Positions 39,172 to 48,607 are shown, counted from the first letter of the stretch. The stretch: 64,000 nucleotides of DNA from Oscillospiraceae bacterium (GCA_019424695.1 JAHYZA010000007.1:52609-116608); one strand, 5' to 3'. Translations and numbers: made by a program. Notes: generated by a model from the letters alone, not told the origin.

Positions 39172-41019
39172 ATGTGCGGAATAGCGGGGCAGATCGGGCG
39201 CGACCCGCGCGCCATTCAGGGCAATTACGCGGCCTACTGCGTGATGCAGCGCACGCTGGCCCGCCGCGGGCCGGACCAGCGGGGCATGTACATCAGCGGA
39301 CGTGCGGCCCTGATTCATGCGCGCCTGGCCGTGGTGGACCTGGAAAACGGATGCCAGCCGATGCAGCTGGACTGGCAGGGGGAAAGCTACACCCTTGTCT
39401 ACAACGGCGAACTGTATAATACACCGGAACTGCGGGCGGTGCTGGAGTCCCGGGGACATACTTTCCAAGGCCATTCCGACACGGAGGTGCTACTTCACGC
39501 CTATGCCGAGTGGGGGGCTTCCTGTGTGGACCGCTTCAATGGCATTTTTGCCTTTGCGATATGGGAGGCCCATGCCGGCAAACTGTTTCTGGCGCGGGAC
39601 CGCTGCGGCGTCAAGCCTTTGTTTTATGCCCGGACCAGAGACAGCCTGATCTTTGGCAGCGAGATCAAAACGGTGCTGGCACACCCGGCGGTTCCGCCTC
39701 GTGTGGATGCCAACGGGTTGGCGGAAGTACTTCTTCTGGGACCTGGCCGCATGCCTGGCAGTGGGGTGTTTCAGAATGTGCACGAATTGCTGCCGGGGCA
39801 ATATGCTATTTATGAGGCGGACAGTGGCCGCCTGCTGCTGCATCGCTACTGGCAGCTCGTCGACCATGAGCATCCCGATGATTTCACGGCCACCGCGCAC
39901 AAGGTGCGGGATCTGCTGATGGATGCCATTGAACGGCAGCTGGTCTCCGACGTACCGGTGGCAACATTCCTGTCAGGCGGGCTGGATTCCAGCCTGATTT
40001 CGGCGGTGGCGGATGCGCACTTTACGGCGCAGGGCAAGACGCTGCATACGTTTTCGGTGGGCTACAAGGACAACAAACGCTATTTCCATGAGACCAAATT
40101 CCAGCCGGGACCGGACGCGCCGTTCATCCGGATCATGAATGATTTCCTGCATGCCGAGCATCACTGGGTCACACTGGATACCCCCCAACTGGTGCCCGCC
40201 CTGTATGAGGCGGTGGAGGCACGTGACCTGCCGGGCATGGCCGATGTGGATGCCTCGCTGCTGGCGTTCTGCCGGTATATCAAGCCCCATGCCACCGTGG
40301 CCCTGTCGGGAGAATGTGCCGATGAGATTTTCGGTGGATATCCCTGGTACCGGGACCCCACCGTGCGGGAAAAATACGGCTTTCCCTGGGCGCAGTCCAC
40401 CACCTACCGGGCGAGTTTCATCAAGCCGGGGGTGCTGGGAGACATCGACCCGGAGGCGTTCGTGGATGCCCAATACCAAAAGACGCTGGCTGAAACCTCG
40501 GTGCGGCCGGGACTTTCACCGTTGGAGCAGCGGATGCGGCAGATGATGAGTCTGAATTTCCATTGGTTCATGCAGACGCTGCTGGACCGCAAAGACCGCA
40601 TGAGTATGTACAGCGGACTGGAAGTCCGTGTGCCGTTCTGCGATTACAGGATTGCCGAATATCTCTATTCGGTGCCGTGGGAATTCAAGGATTACCAGGG
40701 CAAGGAAAAAGGACTGCTGCGGGAAGCTATGACCGGTGTACTTCCGCCGGAGGCGCTCTGGCGCAAAAAGAGTCCGTACCCCAAGACCTGGAATCCGGCC
40801 TATCTGGCGGCAGTCTCGGCAGAACTGCGAAAGGTGCTGGAAGACCCGGCGGCTCCGATGCTGCGTATCATCCGCCCCGAGGCGTTGGAACAGCTGCTGG
40901 CATCGGGCACCGACAATCCGGTGCCGTGGTACGGGCAGCTGATGACAACGCCCCAGACGATCGCATGGTTCCTGCAGCTCAATTACTGGCTGCAGACCTA
41001 CAAGGTGGAACTGGTATAA
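39172..41019 (+). CDS. asnB: asparagine synthase (glutamine-hydrolysing)
   Basis: A 615-residue class II asparagine synthetase. C2 of MCGIAGQIG is the glutaminase nucleophile, and RRGPDQRG and YNGELYN bind glutamine. The synthetase domain has the pyrophosphate loop FLSGGLDSSLI and VALSGECADEIFGGYPW. The length fits the long bacterial AsnB form. The start is fixed by the required Met-Cys N-terminus and by GAAAGGGG 7 bases upstream. It ends at a bidirectional terminator. Confidence 0.95.
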   Translation: MCGIAGQIGRDPRAIQGNYAAYCVMQRTLARRGPDQRGMYISGRAALIHARLAVVDLENGCQPMQLDWQGESYTLVYNGELYNTPELRAVLESRGHTFQGHSDTEVLLHAYAEWGASCVDRFNGIFAFAIWEAHAGKLFLARDRCGVKPLFYARTRDSLIFGSEIKTVLAHPAVPPRVDANGLAEVLLLGPGRMPGSGVFQNVHELLPGQYAIYEADSGRLLLHRYWQLVDHEHPDDFTATAHKVRDLLMDAIERQLVSDVPVATFLSGGLDSSLISAVADAHFTAQGKTLHTFSVGYKDNKRYFHETKFQPGPDAPFIRIMNDFLHAEHHWVTLDTPQLVPALYEAVEARDLPGMADVDASLLAFCRYIKPHATVALSGECADEIFGGYPWYRDPTVREKYGFPWAQSTTYRASFIKPGVLGDIDPEAFVDAQYQKTLAETSVRPGLSPLEQRMRQMMSLNFHWFMQTLLDRKDRMSMYSGLEVRVPFCDYRIAEYLYSVPWEFKDYQGKEKGLLREAMTGVLPPEALWRKKSPYPKTWNPAYLAAVSAELRKVLEDPAAPMLRIIRPEALEQLLASGTDNPVPWYGQLMTTPQTIAWFLQLNYWLQTYKVELV

Positions 41020-41020
41020 A

Positions 41021-41050
41021 CAAAGCCCGGAGCTTTGGCTCCGGGCTTTG
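41021..41050. terminator. bidirectional terminator, asnB / acetyltransferase
   Basis: CAAAGCCCGGAGC (41021-41033) and GCTCCGGGCTTTG (41038-41050) form a perfect 13-bp stem with a 4-base loop between the two converging genes. U-tracts are short on both sides. Confidence 0.8.
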
Positions 41051-41063
41051 TCGGTTTCAAGTC

Positions 41064-41648
41064 TCAAGGATTTTCGCGTATGACGCGGCAGGGATTGCCG
41101 CAGGCCACAGTGTTGGCCGGGATATCCTTCGTGACAACACTGCCGGCACCGATAACGACGTTGTCGCCGATATGTACGCCCGGCAGAAGGATGGCACCGC
41201 CGCCGATCCATACGTTGTTGCCGACGATGACCGGGGCGGTCTGGGTCTTGCAGAAGGAAAAAGAACCGCCCTCTTTCTGCGGACCGAACCGTTCGGCTGC
41301 GCTGGTGGGATGGAACGCCGTATAAATCTGCACATTGGGAGCGATCAGGGCGTTGTCACCAATGATGATACGGTTATCATCCAAGAAGGTGCAGTTCATG
41401 TTTACTTCGCAGTTGTTGCCGAAGTAGATGTTGTTGCCGTAATCCACATAAAAGGGGGCAGTAATCCATAAATTGGCACCGCGCCCGCCCAGAAGCTCGG
41501 TCAGAATACGGTCTTTCGCGGCCGCGTCGGTGGAGTCCATCTGATTGTATTCCCGCACAAGATTTTTTGCTTTGTGCCATTGGGTCAGCAATTCTGCGTC
41601 CCCGCAGTCATACAGCTGGCCCGCCAGCATTTTTTCACGCTCGGTCAT
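41064..41648 (-). CDS. maltose/galactoside O-acetyltransferase family protein
   Basis: A 194-residue left-handed beta-helix acetyltransferase using acetyl-CoA. The N-terminal Mac domain (TEREKMLAGQLYDCGD) is followed by hexapeptide repeats (ITAPFYVDYGNNIYFGNN, IIIGDNALIAPN, VIVGNNVWIGGGAILL, VVIGAGSVVT). The catalytic His is in YTAFHPTSAAER. GGGAGG lies 7 bases before the ATG at 41648; ATG 41651 is an alternative. The natural acceptor sugar is unknown. Confidence 0.9.
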   Translation of the reverse strand: MTEREKMLAGQLYDCGDAELLTQWHKAKNLVREYNQMDSTDAAAKDRILTELLGGRGANLWITAPFYVDYGNNIYFGNNCEVNMNCTFLDDNRIIIGDNALIAPNVQIYTAFHPTSAAERFGPQKEGGSFSFCKTQTAPVIVGNNVWIGGGAILLPGVHIGDNVVIGAGSVVTKDIPANTVACGNPCRVIRENP

Positions 41649-41696
41649 CATGGTGCCTCCCGGTTTGGCAAGGAATGCCGCTTTTTGTACGCCTTT

Positions 41697-41725
41697 ACTA
41701 TATCATACACGATTCGGCCTGGCAA
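41697..41725 (-). promoter_or_regulatory. promoter of the acetyltransferase gene
   Basis: TTGCCA (41720-41725), 17-base spacer and TATAGT (41697-41702) on the minus strand. Confidence 0.6.
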
Positions 41726-41752
41726 TGTTTTATACTCTGTAAACGTCCTACC

Positions 41753-41781
41753 TCACAATTTTCACAATTTGGCGTTATAAT
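41753..41781 (+). promoter_or_regulatory. promoter of the ABC export operon
   Basis: TATAAT (41776-41781) with a weak -35 TCACAA (41753-41758) at 17 bases. Confidence 0.5.
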
Positions 41782-41849
41782 CAAATCTGCATGTGCAGCC
41801 GGTAGAGAGGCTGTACACAGGGATTCCTACAAAAGGGGGAGAAAACACT

Positions 41850-42803
41850 TTGATCGAAGTGACTCATCTGACAAAGCGTTACGGCAAACATACCGCTGTG
41901 GATGATATCAGCTTTACGGTAGAGGATGGCTGCATTTACGGACTGTTGGGACCCAACGGCGCCGGAAAATCCACCACGATGAATATTCTCACCGGGTATT
42001 TGTCGGCAACAAAGGGGGGCGTAAAAATCGATGGACACGATATTGCCGAGGAACCGTCCGAGGCCAAGTCCTGCATCGGGTATTTACCGGAGCAGCCGCC
42101 GCTGTATCAGGACATGACGGTGACGGAATATCTTCTGTTTGTGGCGGAACTCAAAGGCGTGCGCAAAAAGGCGGAACGCCGCACGGCGGTGGAAAATGTC
42201 TGCGCCCGCGCCGGGTTGCAGGGTATGGAGCTGCGCCTGATCCGCAACCTTTCCAAAGGGTATCGTCAGCGTGTGGGGATCGCCGCGGCACTGCTCGGGT
42301 CGCCCAAAGTCATTATTCTCGACGAGCCCACCGTGGGTCTGGACCCCGCCCAGATGATCGAGATTCGTTCGCTGATCCACGATCTGGGCAAAACCCATAC
42401 CGTCATTTTGTCCAGCCATATCCTCAGTGAAGTGCAGACGGTCTGTGACCGCGTGCTCATCATTGCCAAAGGCAAGCTGATCGCACAGGGCACACCGAAG
42501 GAGCTGGCAGGCAAACTGGCGGCCAAAGGTACGATCTCTGCTACAGCCCAGGGCGGGCGGGAGGCTGTCCTGGCGGCGGCTGCCACGGTGCCGGGGCTCA
42601 GTGATCTGCGCGTGACCGCCGAAAAGGGCGGCGAGGTCAGCTTTACCGCTGTCAGCGAAGCGGGCACCGATCTTCGGGGCGCGCTTTCCCTGGCACTGGC
42701 CCAGGCCAACTGCCCGGTACTCACCCTGAGCGCCGAAAGCATGAGCCTGGAGGATGTGTTCCTGCAGCTGACGGAAAATCCGGAAGAAAAGGAGGAGGCA
42801 TAA
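41850..42803 (+). CDS. ABC transporter ATP-binding protein (GldA-like)
   Basis: A 317-residue ATPase. Walker A is GPNGAGKSTT (about residues 35-44), the signature LSKGYRQRVG, Walker B VIILDEPTVGLD, and SSHILSEVQTVCD carries the H-loop. A C-terminal extension of about 95 residues is typical of GldA/DrrA-type exporters. The start is TTG at 41850, supported by AAAAGGGGGAG 8 bases upstream. It heads a four-gene unit with a permease, a GldG-like protein and a DUF4340 protein. Confidence 0.93.
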   Translation: MIEVTHLTKRYGKHTAVDDISFTVEDGCIYGLLGPNGAGKSTTMNILTGYLSATKGGVKIDGHDIAEEPSEAKSCIGYLPEQPPLYQDMTVTEYLLFVAELKGVRKKAERRTAVENVCARAGLQGMELRLIRNLSKGYRQRVGIAAALLGSPKVIILDEPTVGLDPAQMIEIRSLIHDLGKTHTVILSSHILSEVQTVCDRVLIIAKGKLIAQGTPKELAGKLAAKGTISATAQGGREAVLAAAATVPGLSDLRVTAEKGGEVSFTAVSEAGTDLRGALSLALAQANCPVLTLSAESMSLEDVFLQLTENPEEKEEA

Positions 42804-42804
42804 T

Positions 42805-43668
42805 ATGGCGGCAATCTTCAAACGCGAAACAAGGGCCTATTTTACCGGCATGGTCGGATATGTGACGGCCGCGGTCAGCCTGTTCTTCCTGGGGTTGTAC
42901 TTTACCAACCGCAATCTGATGTATGCCTCCTCGGACTTTGCTTCGGTGCTGTACACGACCACGATGATCTTACTTTTCCTGATGCCCGCTATCAGCATGC
43001 GCAGCTTTGCCGAGGAACGCCGCAACAAGACGGATCAGCTGCTGCTGACAAGCCCTGTCGGCATCCCTTCTATTGTGCTGGGAAAATTCCTGGCAGAATT
43101 TGTGGTATTTGCGGCGCCCCTGATCGTGGCGGTGTTCATGCCGCTGATTCTGAAAGCCTTCGGCAGCGTTTCTCTGGTATCGGCCTACAGTGCGCTGCTG
43201 GCGTATCTGCTGCTGGGGGGCGCCTGCCTGGCCATCGGTACCTGGATTTCAGCCCTGACGGAAAACCAGATCATTGCCTATCTGGCTACCTTTGGCGTGC
43301 TCATCGTGGCCTATCTGATGAATGGCATCCAGACGATGTTCACCAGCGGCAATCTGCTGGCGCTCATTGTATTTCTGGTTGTGCTGCTCATCGCTTCGGT
43401 GCTGGTGGGCGTTGTCTGCAAAAGCCTTACCACAGGCTGCGCAGTATTCTGTGTGGGCGGCGTTCTGCTGGGTGTCCTGTTCGTGGTACGCCCCACCTGG
43501 CTGCTCACTGCGTTTGACAGTGTGCTTTCCGCTCTGGCGCTGTTTGATCCTTTCAACGGCGTTGTGGGCGGTATGTTCAGCGTGTCTGCCATCGTGTACT
43601 ATCTCTCGGTCATCGCGCTGTTCCTGTTCCTGACGGGGCAGGCGCTTGAGCGCCGCCGCTGGAATTGA
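42805..43668 (+). CDS. ABC-2 type permease (GldF-like)
   Basis: A 287-residue membrane protein with six hydrophobic helices (about residues 15-35, 50-65, 95-115, 130-150, 165-205 and 245-275). FAEERRNKTDQLLLTSPV, between helices 2 and 3, is the coupling-helix motif of GldF/NosY-like permeases. GGAGG precedes the ATG, which lies one base after the ATPase stop. It forms the translocation pore with the ATPase. Confidence 0.9.
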   Translation: MAAIFKRETRAYFTGMVGYVTAAVSLFFLGLYFTNRNLMYASSDFASVLYTTTMILLFLMPAISMRSFAEERRNKTDQLLLTSPVGIPSIVLGKFLAEFVVFAAPLIVAVFMPLILKAFGSVSLVSAYSALLAYLLLGGACLAIGTWISALTENQIIAYLATFGVLIVAYLMNGIQTMFTSGNLLALIVFLVVLLIASVLVGVVCKSLTTGCAVFCVGGVLLGVLFVVRPTWLLTAFDSVLSALALFDPFNGVVGGMFSVSAIVYYLSVIALFLFLTGQALERRRWN

Positions 43669-43682
43669 GGGAGGGACCACAG

Positions 43683-45107
43683 ATGAATCTGAAAGAAAAC
43701 TGGCAAAAACTGCATGGCAGCAAAAAGACTTTCCGCAACGGCATCTATGCTTCGGTGCTCACGGTCGTGGTTCTGTTGGCCGTAATCCTGCTCAATCTGG
43801 TGGTGCGGGCACTGCCCGGCCAATATACCGAGTATGATATCTCCACCAGTGCGTTGTTCACCCTCAGCGAAACGAGCACCAATCTGCTCCATGAACTGCA
43901 GACCGATGTGAAGGCATATTACCTGGCGATTTCGGGGCAGGAAGATGACAATATCACCCGCCTTTTGGACCGCTATGCCGACGAAAGCAGTTACTTTACC
44001 TGGGAACAGCGGGACCCGGTGCTCTATCCGACCTTTGCGGAAAAGTACGAGGGAGCATCTACAGGCTGCGTGGTTTTGACCACGGCAGATACCTACGACG
44101 TTGTGAGTTACAACGAAATGTACCCCATGGATCTGGAAGCCTATTACTATTACGGCACACAGCAGTACAGCTTTGATGCAGAGAACTGCCTGACGGCGGG
44201 GATTGCCAAGGTAGTACGCACCACAAGTTACCGGATGTATGAATTGACCGGCCACGGAGAAACATCCCTGACAGATGATTTTACCGAGACGCTGGACAAT
44301 GCCGGTGTCACGGTAGAAGAACTCAATCTGACAACGGCCGGTTCCATTCCGGAAGATGCCAGTGAGCTGCTGATCAATGCACCGCTGGCCGATGTGACGG
44401 AGGCCGAGGCCGCCATGCTGTCGGCTTATGTGGAAAACGGGGGCAAACTGCTTGTCGTTACCGATTTTACGGTCAATACCCCGCAGCTGGATGCAATATT
44501 GGCATCCTGCGGTATGACGCGTCAGCAAGGGCTGCTGGTGGAGACGGATGCCGACCATTATCCGTACGGTTATCCGCAGACCTATCTGATGCCGGATGTT
44601 GACGGCAACGAGATCATGGCCGGCATGACCAGCGGCATGCGGGTGTATATGCCCATCGCCCAGGGGATTGTGCAGAGCGAGGACAGTGCCTATGTTCTGA
44701 CGCCGCTGCTCTCTACAAGCGACAGCGCGTATTCTCTGCTGGACTACGCCAATGCCGAGACGGTGGAAAAATCCGACTCGGACCCGGAAGGAACCTTTGA
44801 CCTGGCGGTGGCGGCTGAAAATACCGCAACGGGGACCCGCGTCGTGTGGATCAACTGCCCCAATGCGCTTTTGTCCGCGACGAACCAGAGCGTGTCCGGT
44901 GGAAACGCCCAGATGCTGGGCAGCATTGTCAACTGGTTCAACAATGAACAGACGACAGCGGTCATCAACAGCAAGAGTCTGAGTGCAACGAGCCTTACGG
45001 TACCCAATGGCGCGATGATCGGCTTGGGATTGCTGTTCATCTTTGTGCTTCCGATTGTCTGTCTGATTGCAGGCGTCGTGGTCTGCCTGATCCGCCGCCG
45101 CAGATAA
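43683..45107 (+). CDS. GldG-like ABC auxiliary protein
   Basis: A 474-residue protein with a TM helix at each end (about residues 20-42 and 447-468) and a large extracytoplasmic domain. The N-terminal pattern DISTSALFTLSETS and the later YELTGHGE and NGGKLLVVTDF segments match the ABC-type uncharacterised transport domain found in GldG. GGGAGGGA lies before the ATG at 43683. Fixed gene order with a GldA/GldF-type pair supports a shared export complex; the substrate is unknown. Confidence 0.85.
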   Translation: MNLKENWQKLHGSKKTFRNGIYASVLTVVVLLAVILLNLVVRALPGQYTEYDISTSALFTLSETSTNLLHELQTDVKAYYLAISGQEDDNITRLLDRYADESSYFTWEQRDPVLYPTFAEKYEGASTGCVVLTTADTYDVVSYNEMYPMDLEAYYYYGTQQYSFDAENCLTAGIAKVVRTTSYRMYELTGHGETSLTDDFTETLDNAGVTVEELNLTTAGSIPEDASELLINAPLADVTEAEAAMLSAYVENGGKLLVVTDFTVNTPQLDAILASCGMTRQQGLLVETDADHYPYGYPQTYLMPDVDGNEIMAGMTSGMRVYMPIAQGIVQSEDSAYVLTPLLSTSDSAYSLLDYANAETVEKSDSDPEGTFDLAVAAENTATGTRVVWINCPNALLSATNQSVSGGNAQMLGSIVNWFNNEQTTAVINSKSLSATSLTVPNGAMIGLGLLFIFVLPIVCLIAGVVVCLIRRRR

Positions 45108-45122
45108 AAGGAGAAAATAGCC

Positions 45123-46145
45123 GTGAATCGAAAAAAGATGATGCCGCTTTTGGTTCTGGCGGCGGGCGTGCTGGTGCTGGCAATGCTGCTGATTGCTTTG
45201 GAACTTTCGCAGGCCGGGCAGCAGGAGCAGGGGATTGCACTGTGCAACTTCTCTGTCGATGCCATTGATCAGGTTTCCTACAGCGGCGACAACACCGAGG
45301 CGACCCTGCTGAAAGGCAGCGAAGGGGATTGGATGCTGGAATCCGACCCGACTTTGCCATTGGACCAGGAGGTGGTCGGCTCGCTGATCGAGAAATTTGC
45401 GGGCCTGACCGCAAACCGTCAGCTCCAACAGGAAGAACTGACGGAGATACCGGCCCGGAGCGATACGCCGCTGATGGTCTTTGCCATCTCCAGCGGAGAA
45501 ACGACCTGCACACTTACCGTAGACCAGGCCAACGATGTGGCAGATATTTATTACGTGTACGACGATGAAGGGACGGTCTATACCGTGCCCCAGACTGATC
45601 TGGCAGGGCTTTGCAAGGCCCCGCGGGAGCTGTATAAGGCACAGACCCTCACCGACAAAACCATCGACGATGTGGCTGCTATGCAGGTGGGTAACCTGAG
45701 CTTTGCACAGAACGATGGGACCTGGACCCTGACGGACGACCCGGATTACGCACTGGACCAGGATGCGGTCAAGAAGATGGCCAATACGATATGTGGTGCA
45801 CAGACGGACTGGACGATCACCTCGCCTGAAGCGGACAGCACCTATGGCCTGGATGCGCCGGACGCCACCGTAACACTGACCTTTACCGACGGAACCAGCC
45901 TGACGGTAGGCTTCGGCAATCTGAAAACCGATGATGATACCCTGTGCTATCTGGCGTCCAGCGAGACGCCGACCGTTGTTTATGAAGTGAATGCCGATTA
46001 CAAAACGGCGTTTGCTGTGACCAAGGAAAGCCTGTACGATGAAACCGCTACTGCGGAATCCGCGGAAGAGGAAACGGACAGCATCGTGGCAGAGCATCCG
46101 GTGGGCGGCAAGGACGACTACGCGGACGTCGCACAGAGTGAATGA
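45123..46145 (+). CDS. DUF4340 domain protein
   Basis: A 340-residue protein with one N-terminal TM helix (about residues 7-28) and an extracytoplasmic domain containing two DUF4340-type repeats. The family pattern is seen in TLLKGSEGDWML, TYGLDAPDATVTLTF and LTVGFGNL. The C-terminus is acidic. The GTG start at 45123 follows AAAAGGAG. DUF4340 proteins usually accompany GldFG-like ABC genes, as here. Role unknown. Confidence 0.82.
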   Translation: MNRKKMMPLLVLAAGVLVLAMLLIALELSQAGQQEQGIALCNFSVDAIDQVSYSGDNTEATLLKGSEGDWMLESDPTLPLDQEVVGSLIEKFAGLTANRQLQQEELTEIPARSDTPLMVFAISSGETTCTLTVDQANDVADIYYVYDDEGTVYTVPQTDLAGLCKAPRELYKAQTLTDKTIDDVAAMQVGNLSFAQNDGTWTLTDDPDYALDQDAVKKMANTICGAQTDWTITSPEADSTYGLDAPDATVTLTFTDGTSLTVGFGNLKTDDDTLCYLASSETPTVVYEVNADYKTAFAVTKESLYDETATAESAEEETDSIVAEHPVGGKDDYADVAQSE

Positions 46146-46148
46146 TCG

Positions 46149-46187
46149 AGAAAAGCCTTTGCCCTTATACGGGGCGAAGGCTTTTTC
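46149..46187 (+). terminator. terminator of the ABC operon
   Basis: AAAAGCCTT...GCCC (46151-46164) pairs with GGGGCGAAGGCTTTT (46171-46185), followed by TCTCT. Confidence 0.85.
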
Positions 46188-46202
46188 TCTTAGGGCGGCG
46201 GG

Positions 46203-46231
46203 TTGCCCTGCCGGACGGCCCATGGTATAAT
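46203..46231 (+). promoter_or_regulatory. promoter of the GH3 gene
   Basis: TTGCCC (46203-46208), 17-base spacer and TATAAT (46226-46231) with a TGG extended -10. Confidence 0.75.
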
Positions 46232-46255
46232 ACAAAACAAAGGGGGCGAGCGGAG

Positions 46256-47500
46256 ATGGCACGGACGAAATTCCGTCGTTTTGCGGCATTTTTGGCCTTG
46301 CCGTTGTTGCTGTGTGCCTGTGGGGAAGAACATCCTGTGTCAACGGCTGCCGTCCCCACACCGCTTCCAGCAACCACTTCAGCGTTGGAATCTGGACCGG
46401 ATCGACTGCTTCAGCAGATAACGCTGCGGCAAAAAGTCGGCCAGTTGTTCATGGTGCGGCCGGATGCGTTGGACCTGTCCTTGGAACAGGAGACCATCGA
46501 TGATGAAACGGCATACGGCGTCAAGGAACTGAGCGACGCAATGCGCCAAACGCTGGCGGACTATCCGGTGGGAGGAATCTGCCAGTTCGGCAAAAACATC
46601 GTGGACCCGCAGCAGATTACCGCTTTCAATGCGTCCTTACAGCAAGCCAGTACGATTCCGCTGTTGATTGCAGTGGATGAAGAAGGCGGCAGCGTGGCAC
46701 GTCTGGCCAACCATACAGGGTTCGATCTGCCGCAGTATGAAAGCTCCGCAGCAGTAGGCGCTACGGGAGATGCGGAGAATGCCCGGCAGATGGGGCGTAC
46801 CATGGGTGCCTATCTGAAGTCCTATGGTTTTACCATGGACTTCGCGCCGGTTGCCGACGTGTGGACCAATCCCGATAATACAGTCATCGGCACAAGGGCT
46901 TTTTCGCGGGACGCTGAAACCGCAGCGGTGATGGCCCGTGGGATGGCCAGGGGCTTACAGGAGGAAAACATTCTTCCTACCTTTAAACATTTCCCGGGGC
47001 ATGGCAATACGGCCGAAGACAGCCACAGCGGACTGGCGTATACCGATCGCACCCGGGAGGAAATGATGCAGTGCGAATTTCTGCCTTTTTTGCCTTCACC
47101 GGACAGCGAAAGCGGGGACTGCCTTCGGGCGGTCATGGTGGGCCACATTGCGGCGCCTTCACTTGGTACCGGCGATGCACCGGCTTCTCTTTCTGAGACG
47201 GTGGTCACCAAGCTGCTTCGGGAGGAACTGCTGGCGGGTGAGGAGGTCTTGCTGGTCACGGACTCCCTGGCGATGGGCGCCATCACGAAACAATACACAC
47301 CGGGGCAGGCGGCCGTGCAGGCCGTGCTGGCGGGAAATGACATCATTCTCATGCCGGACGGTCTGACCGAAGCATTTGAGGCCGTGATGACAGCCGTGCA
47401 GGATGGAACGATCAGCGAAGAGCGGCTGAACGAGAGTGTGGCAAGGATTCTGCGTTTCAAACAACAATATGCGGGGCTGCAAGCCGCCGCAGAACAGTAG
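46256..47500 (+). CDS. glycoside hydrolase family 3 lipoprotein (NagZ-like)
   Basis: A 414-residue beta-N-acetylhexosaminidase-type GH3 enzyme. The N-terminus is a lipoprotein signal with lipobox LCAC (C22). LIAVDEEGGSVARL, FAPVADVW, the His-containing KHFPGHGNT loop and VTDSLAMGAI, with the nucleophile Asp, are all present. Firmicutes homologues remove GlcNAc from peptidoglycan fragments outside the cell. The ATG at 46256 follows GGGGGCGAGCGGAG. The glycosyltransferase gene starts 9 bases later. Confidence 0.92.
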   Translation: MARTKFRRFAAFLALPLLLCACGEEHPVSTAAVPTPLPATTSALESGPDRLLQQITLRQKVGQLFMVRPDALDLSLEQETIDDETAYGVKELSDAMRQTLADYPVGGICQFGKNIVDPQQITAFNASLQQASTIPLLIAVDEEGGSVARLANHTGFDLPQYESSAAVGATGDAENARQMGRTMGAYLKSYGFTMDFAPVADVWTNPDNTVIGTRAFSRDAETAAVMARGMARGLQEENILPTFKHFPGHGNTAEDSHSGLAYTDRTREEMMQCEFLPFLPSPDSESGDCLRAVMVGHIAAPSLGTGDAPASLSETVVTKLLREELLAGEEVLLVTDSLAMGAITKQYTPGQAAVQAVLAGNDIILMPDGLTEAFEAVMTAVQDGTISEERLNESVARILRFKQQYAGLQAAAEQ

Positions 47501-47508
47501 GTGGCAGT

Positions 47509-48570
47509 ATGGGAAACATTGTGTGGGCTGTCGATGGCTCTTTTTTCGGGCAGCGCGTCTCGGGAATTCAGCGGTATTCTATCGAGCTTCTTTCGGCGCT
47601 GGATGCCATTGTGCCGCCGGGACTGGTCGAAGTGGTGGCACCGCCTGACGTGCGGGTGCCGGTCTATGAAAATATCCGCACGGTGACCTTTGGTACCCAC
47701 AAGGGGACCGCCTGGCAACAGCGGGATTATCCCGCCTATCTCAAGCAGCGAGGAGCCAGAGGACTGGCCACCTGCAATGTGATTCCGGTATTTGGATTTA
47801 ACGGGATCGCGGTGGTACATGATGTTTGCTACCGTGCCCGGCCGGATTTTTATACGGATCTTCGTGGCCGTGTGAGCGCTGCCTGGCACCGCCTGCAGTA
47901 CCGCCGGATCGCCCGCGTGGCGGAACATATTATCACCGTTTCGCAGTTTTCCAAGAGCGAGCTCACACGGTACTACGGGGTGACGCCGGACCGGATCTCG
48001 GTAGTGTACAATGCCTGGCAGCAGATGCAGCGCATTGCGCCTGACGAAGGCATCTTTGCAAAAGTGCCGCAGCTCCGGCGCGGGGAATACTATTTCAGTA
48101 TGGCAAATCTGCTGAAGAACAAGAACTTCCCGTGGGTACTGCGTGCTGCCCGCAACAAACCGGATGCGGTGTTTGCCATCGCAGGCGGCGGCAGCCTGGA
48201 AGCGGAAGCCAAACGACTGGGTCTTGCCAATCTGCCCAATGTGGTCTACCTCGGCTATGTGTCTGACGGGGAGGCCAAGGCACTGATGCACCATTGCAAG
48301 GCATTTCTCTTCCCGACACTTTACGAGGGGTTCGGCATTCCGCCCCTGGAAGCGGTGGCATGCGGCGCACCGCGTATCTATGTAAGTGATACTCCCTGCA
48401 TGCGGGAAATCTATGGGGATTGTGCAGGGTACATCGACCTCAAAACCAATCGCGGGTATGTGGATGATGTGACGCCTCCCCAAAAAGATGCGGCACAGCT
48501 GCTGGCACAGTACAGTTGGGAGAAGAGCGCAAAAGACTTCCTGGAAGTTTTGCTGCAGCAAAGTGAATGA
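47509..48570 (+). CDS. family 4 (GT-B) glycosyltransferase
   Basis: A 353-residue enzyme of the mannosyltransferase-like GT4 group. The N-terminal acceptor domain contains SGIQRYSIELL and the AVVHDVCYRARP turn. The donor domain ends with FLFPTLYEGFGIPPLEAVACG, the EX7E nucleotide-sugar motif. There is no membrane segment. AGGTGG precedes the ATG, and the gene is in a unit with the GH3 lipoprotein. Sugar and acceptor are not predictable. Confidence 0.9.
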   Translation: MGNIVWAVDGSFFGQRVSGIQRYSIELLSALDAIVPPGLVEVVAPPDVRVPVYENIRTVTFGTHKGTAWQQRDYPAYLKQRGARGLATCNVIPVFGFNGIAVVHDVCYRARPDFYTDLRGRVSAAWHRLQYRRIARVAEHIITVSQFSKSELTRYYGVTPDRISVVYNAWQQMQRIAPDEGIFAKVPQLRRGEYYFSMANLLKNKNFPWVLRAARNKPDAVFAIAGGGSLEAEAKRLGLANLPNVVYLGYVSDGEAKALMHHCKAFLFPTLYEGFGIPPLEAVACGAPRIYVSDTPCMREIYGDCAGYIDLKTNRGYVDDVTPPQKDAAQLLAQYSWEKSAKDFLEVLLQQSE

Positions 48571-48571
48571 G

Positions 48572-48607
48572 AAAGTTCCCGTGGCGTGAAACCACGGGAA
48601 CTTTTTT
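48572..48607. terminator. bidirectional terminator, GT4 gene / comM
   Basis: AAAGTTCCCGTGG (48572-48584) and CCACGGGAACTTT (48592-48604) form a 13-bp stem, then TTT. The comM stop codon (48606-48608) overlaps its right edge. Confidence 0.9.

Noticed and set aside
43599..46373. A 924-codon open frame antisense to the ABC operon
   Set aside because: It mirrors three well-supported genes, and no ribosome site or motif is visible.
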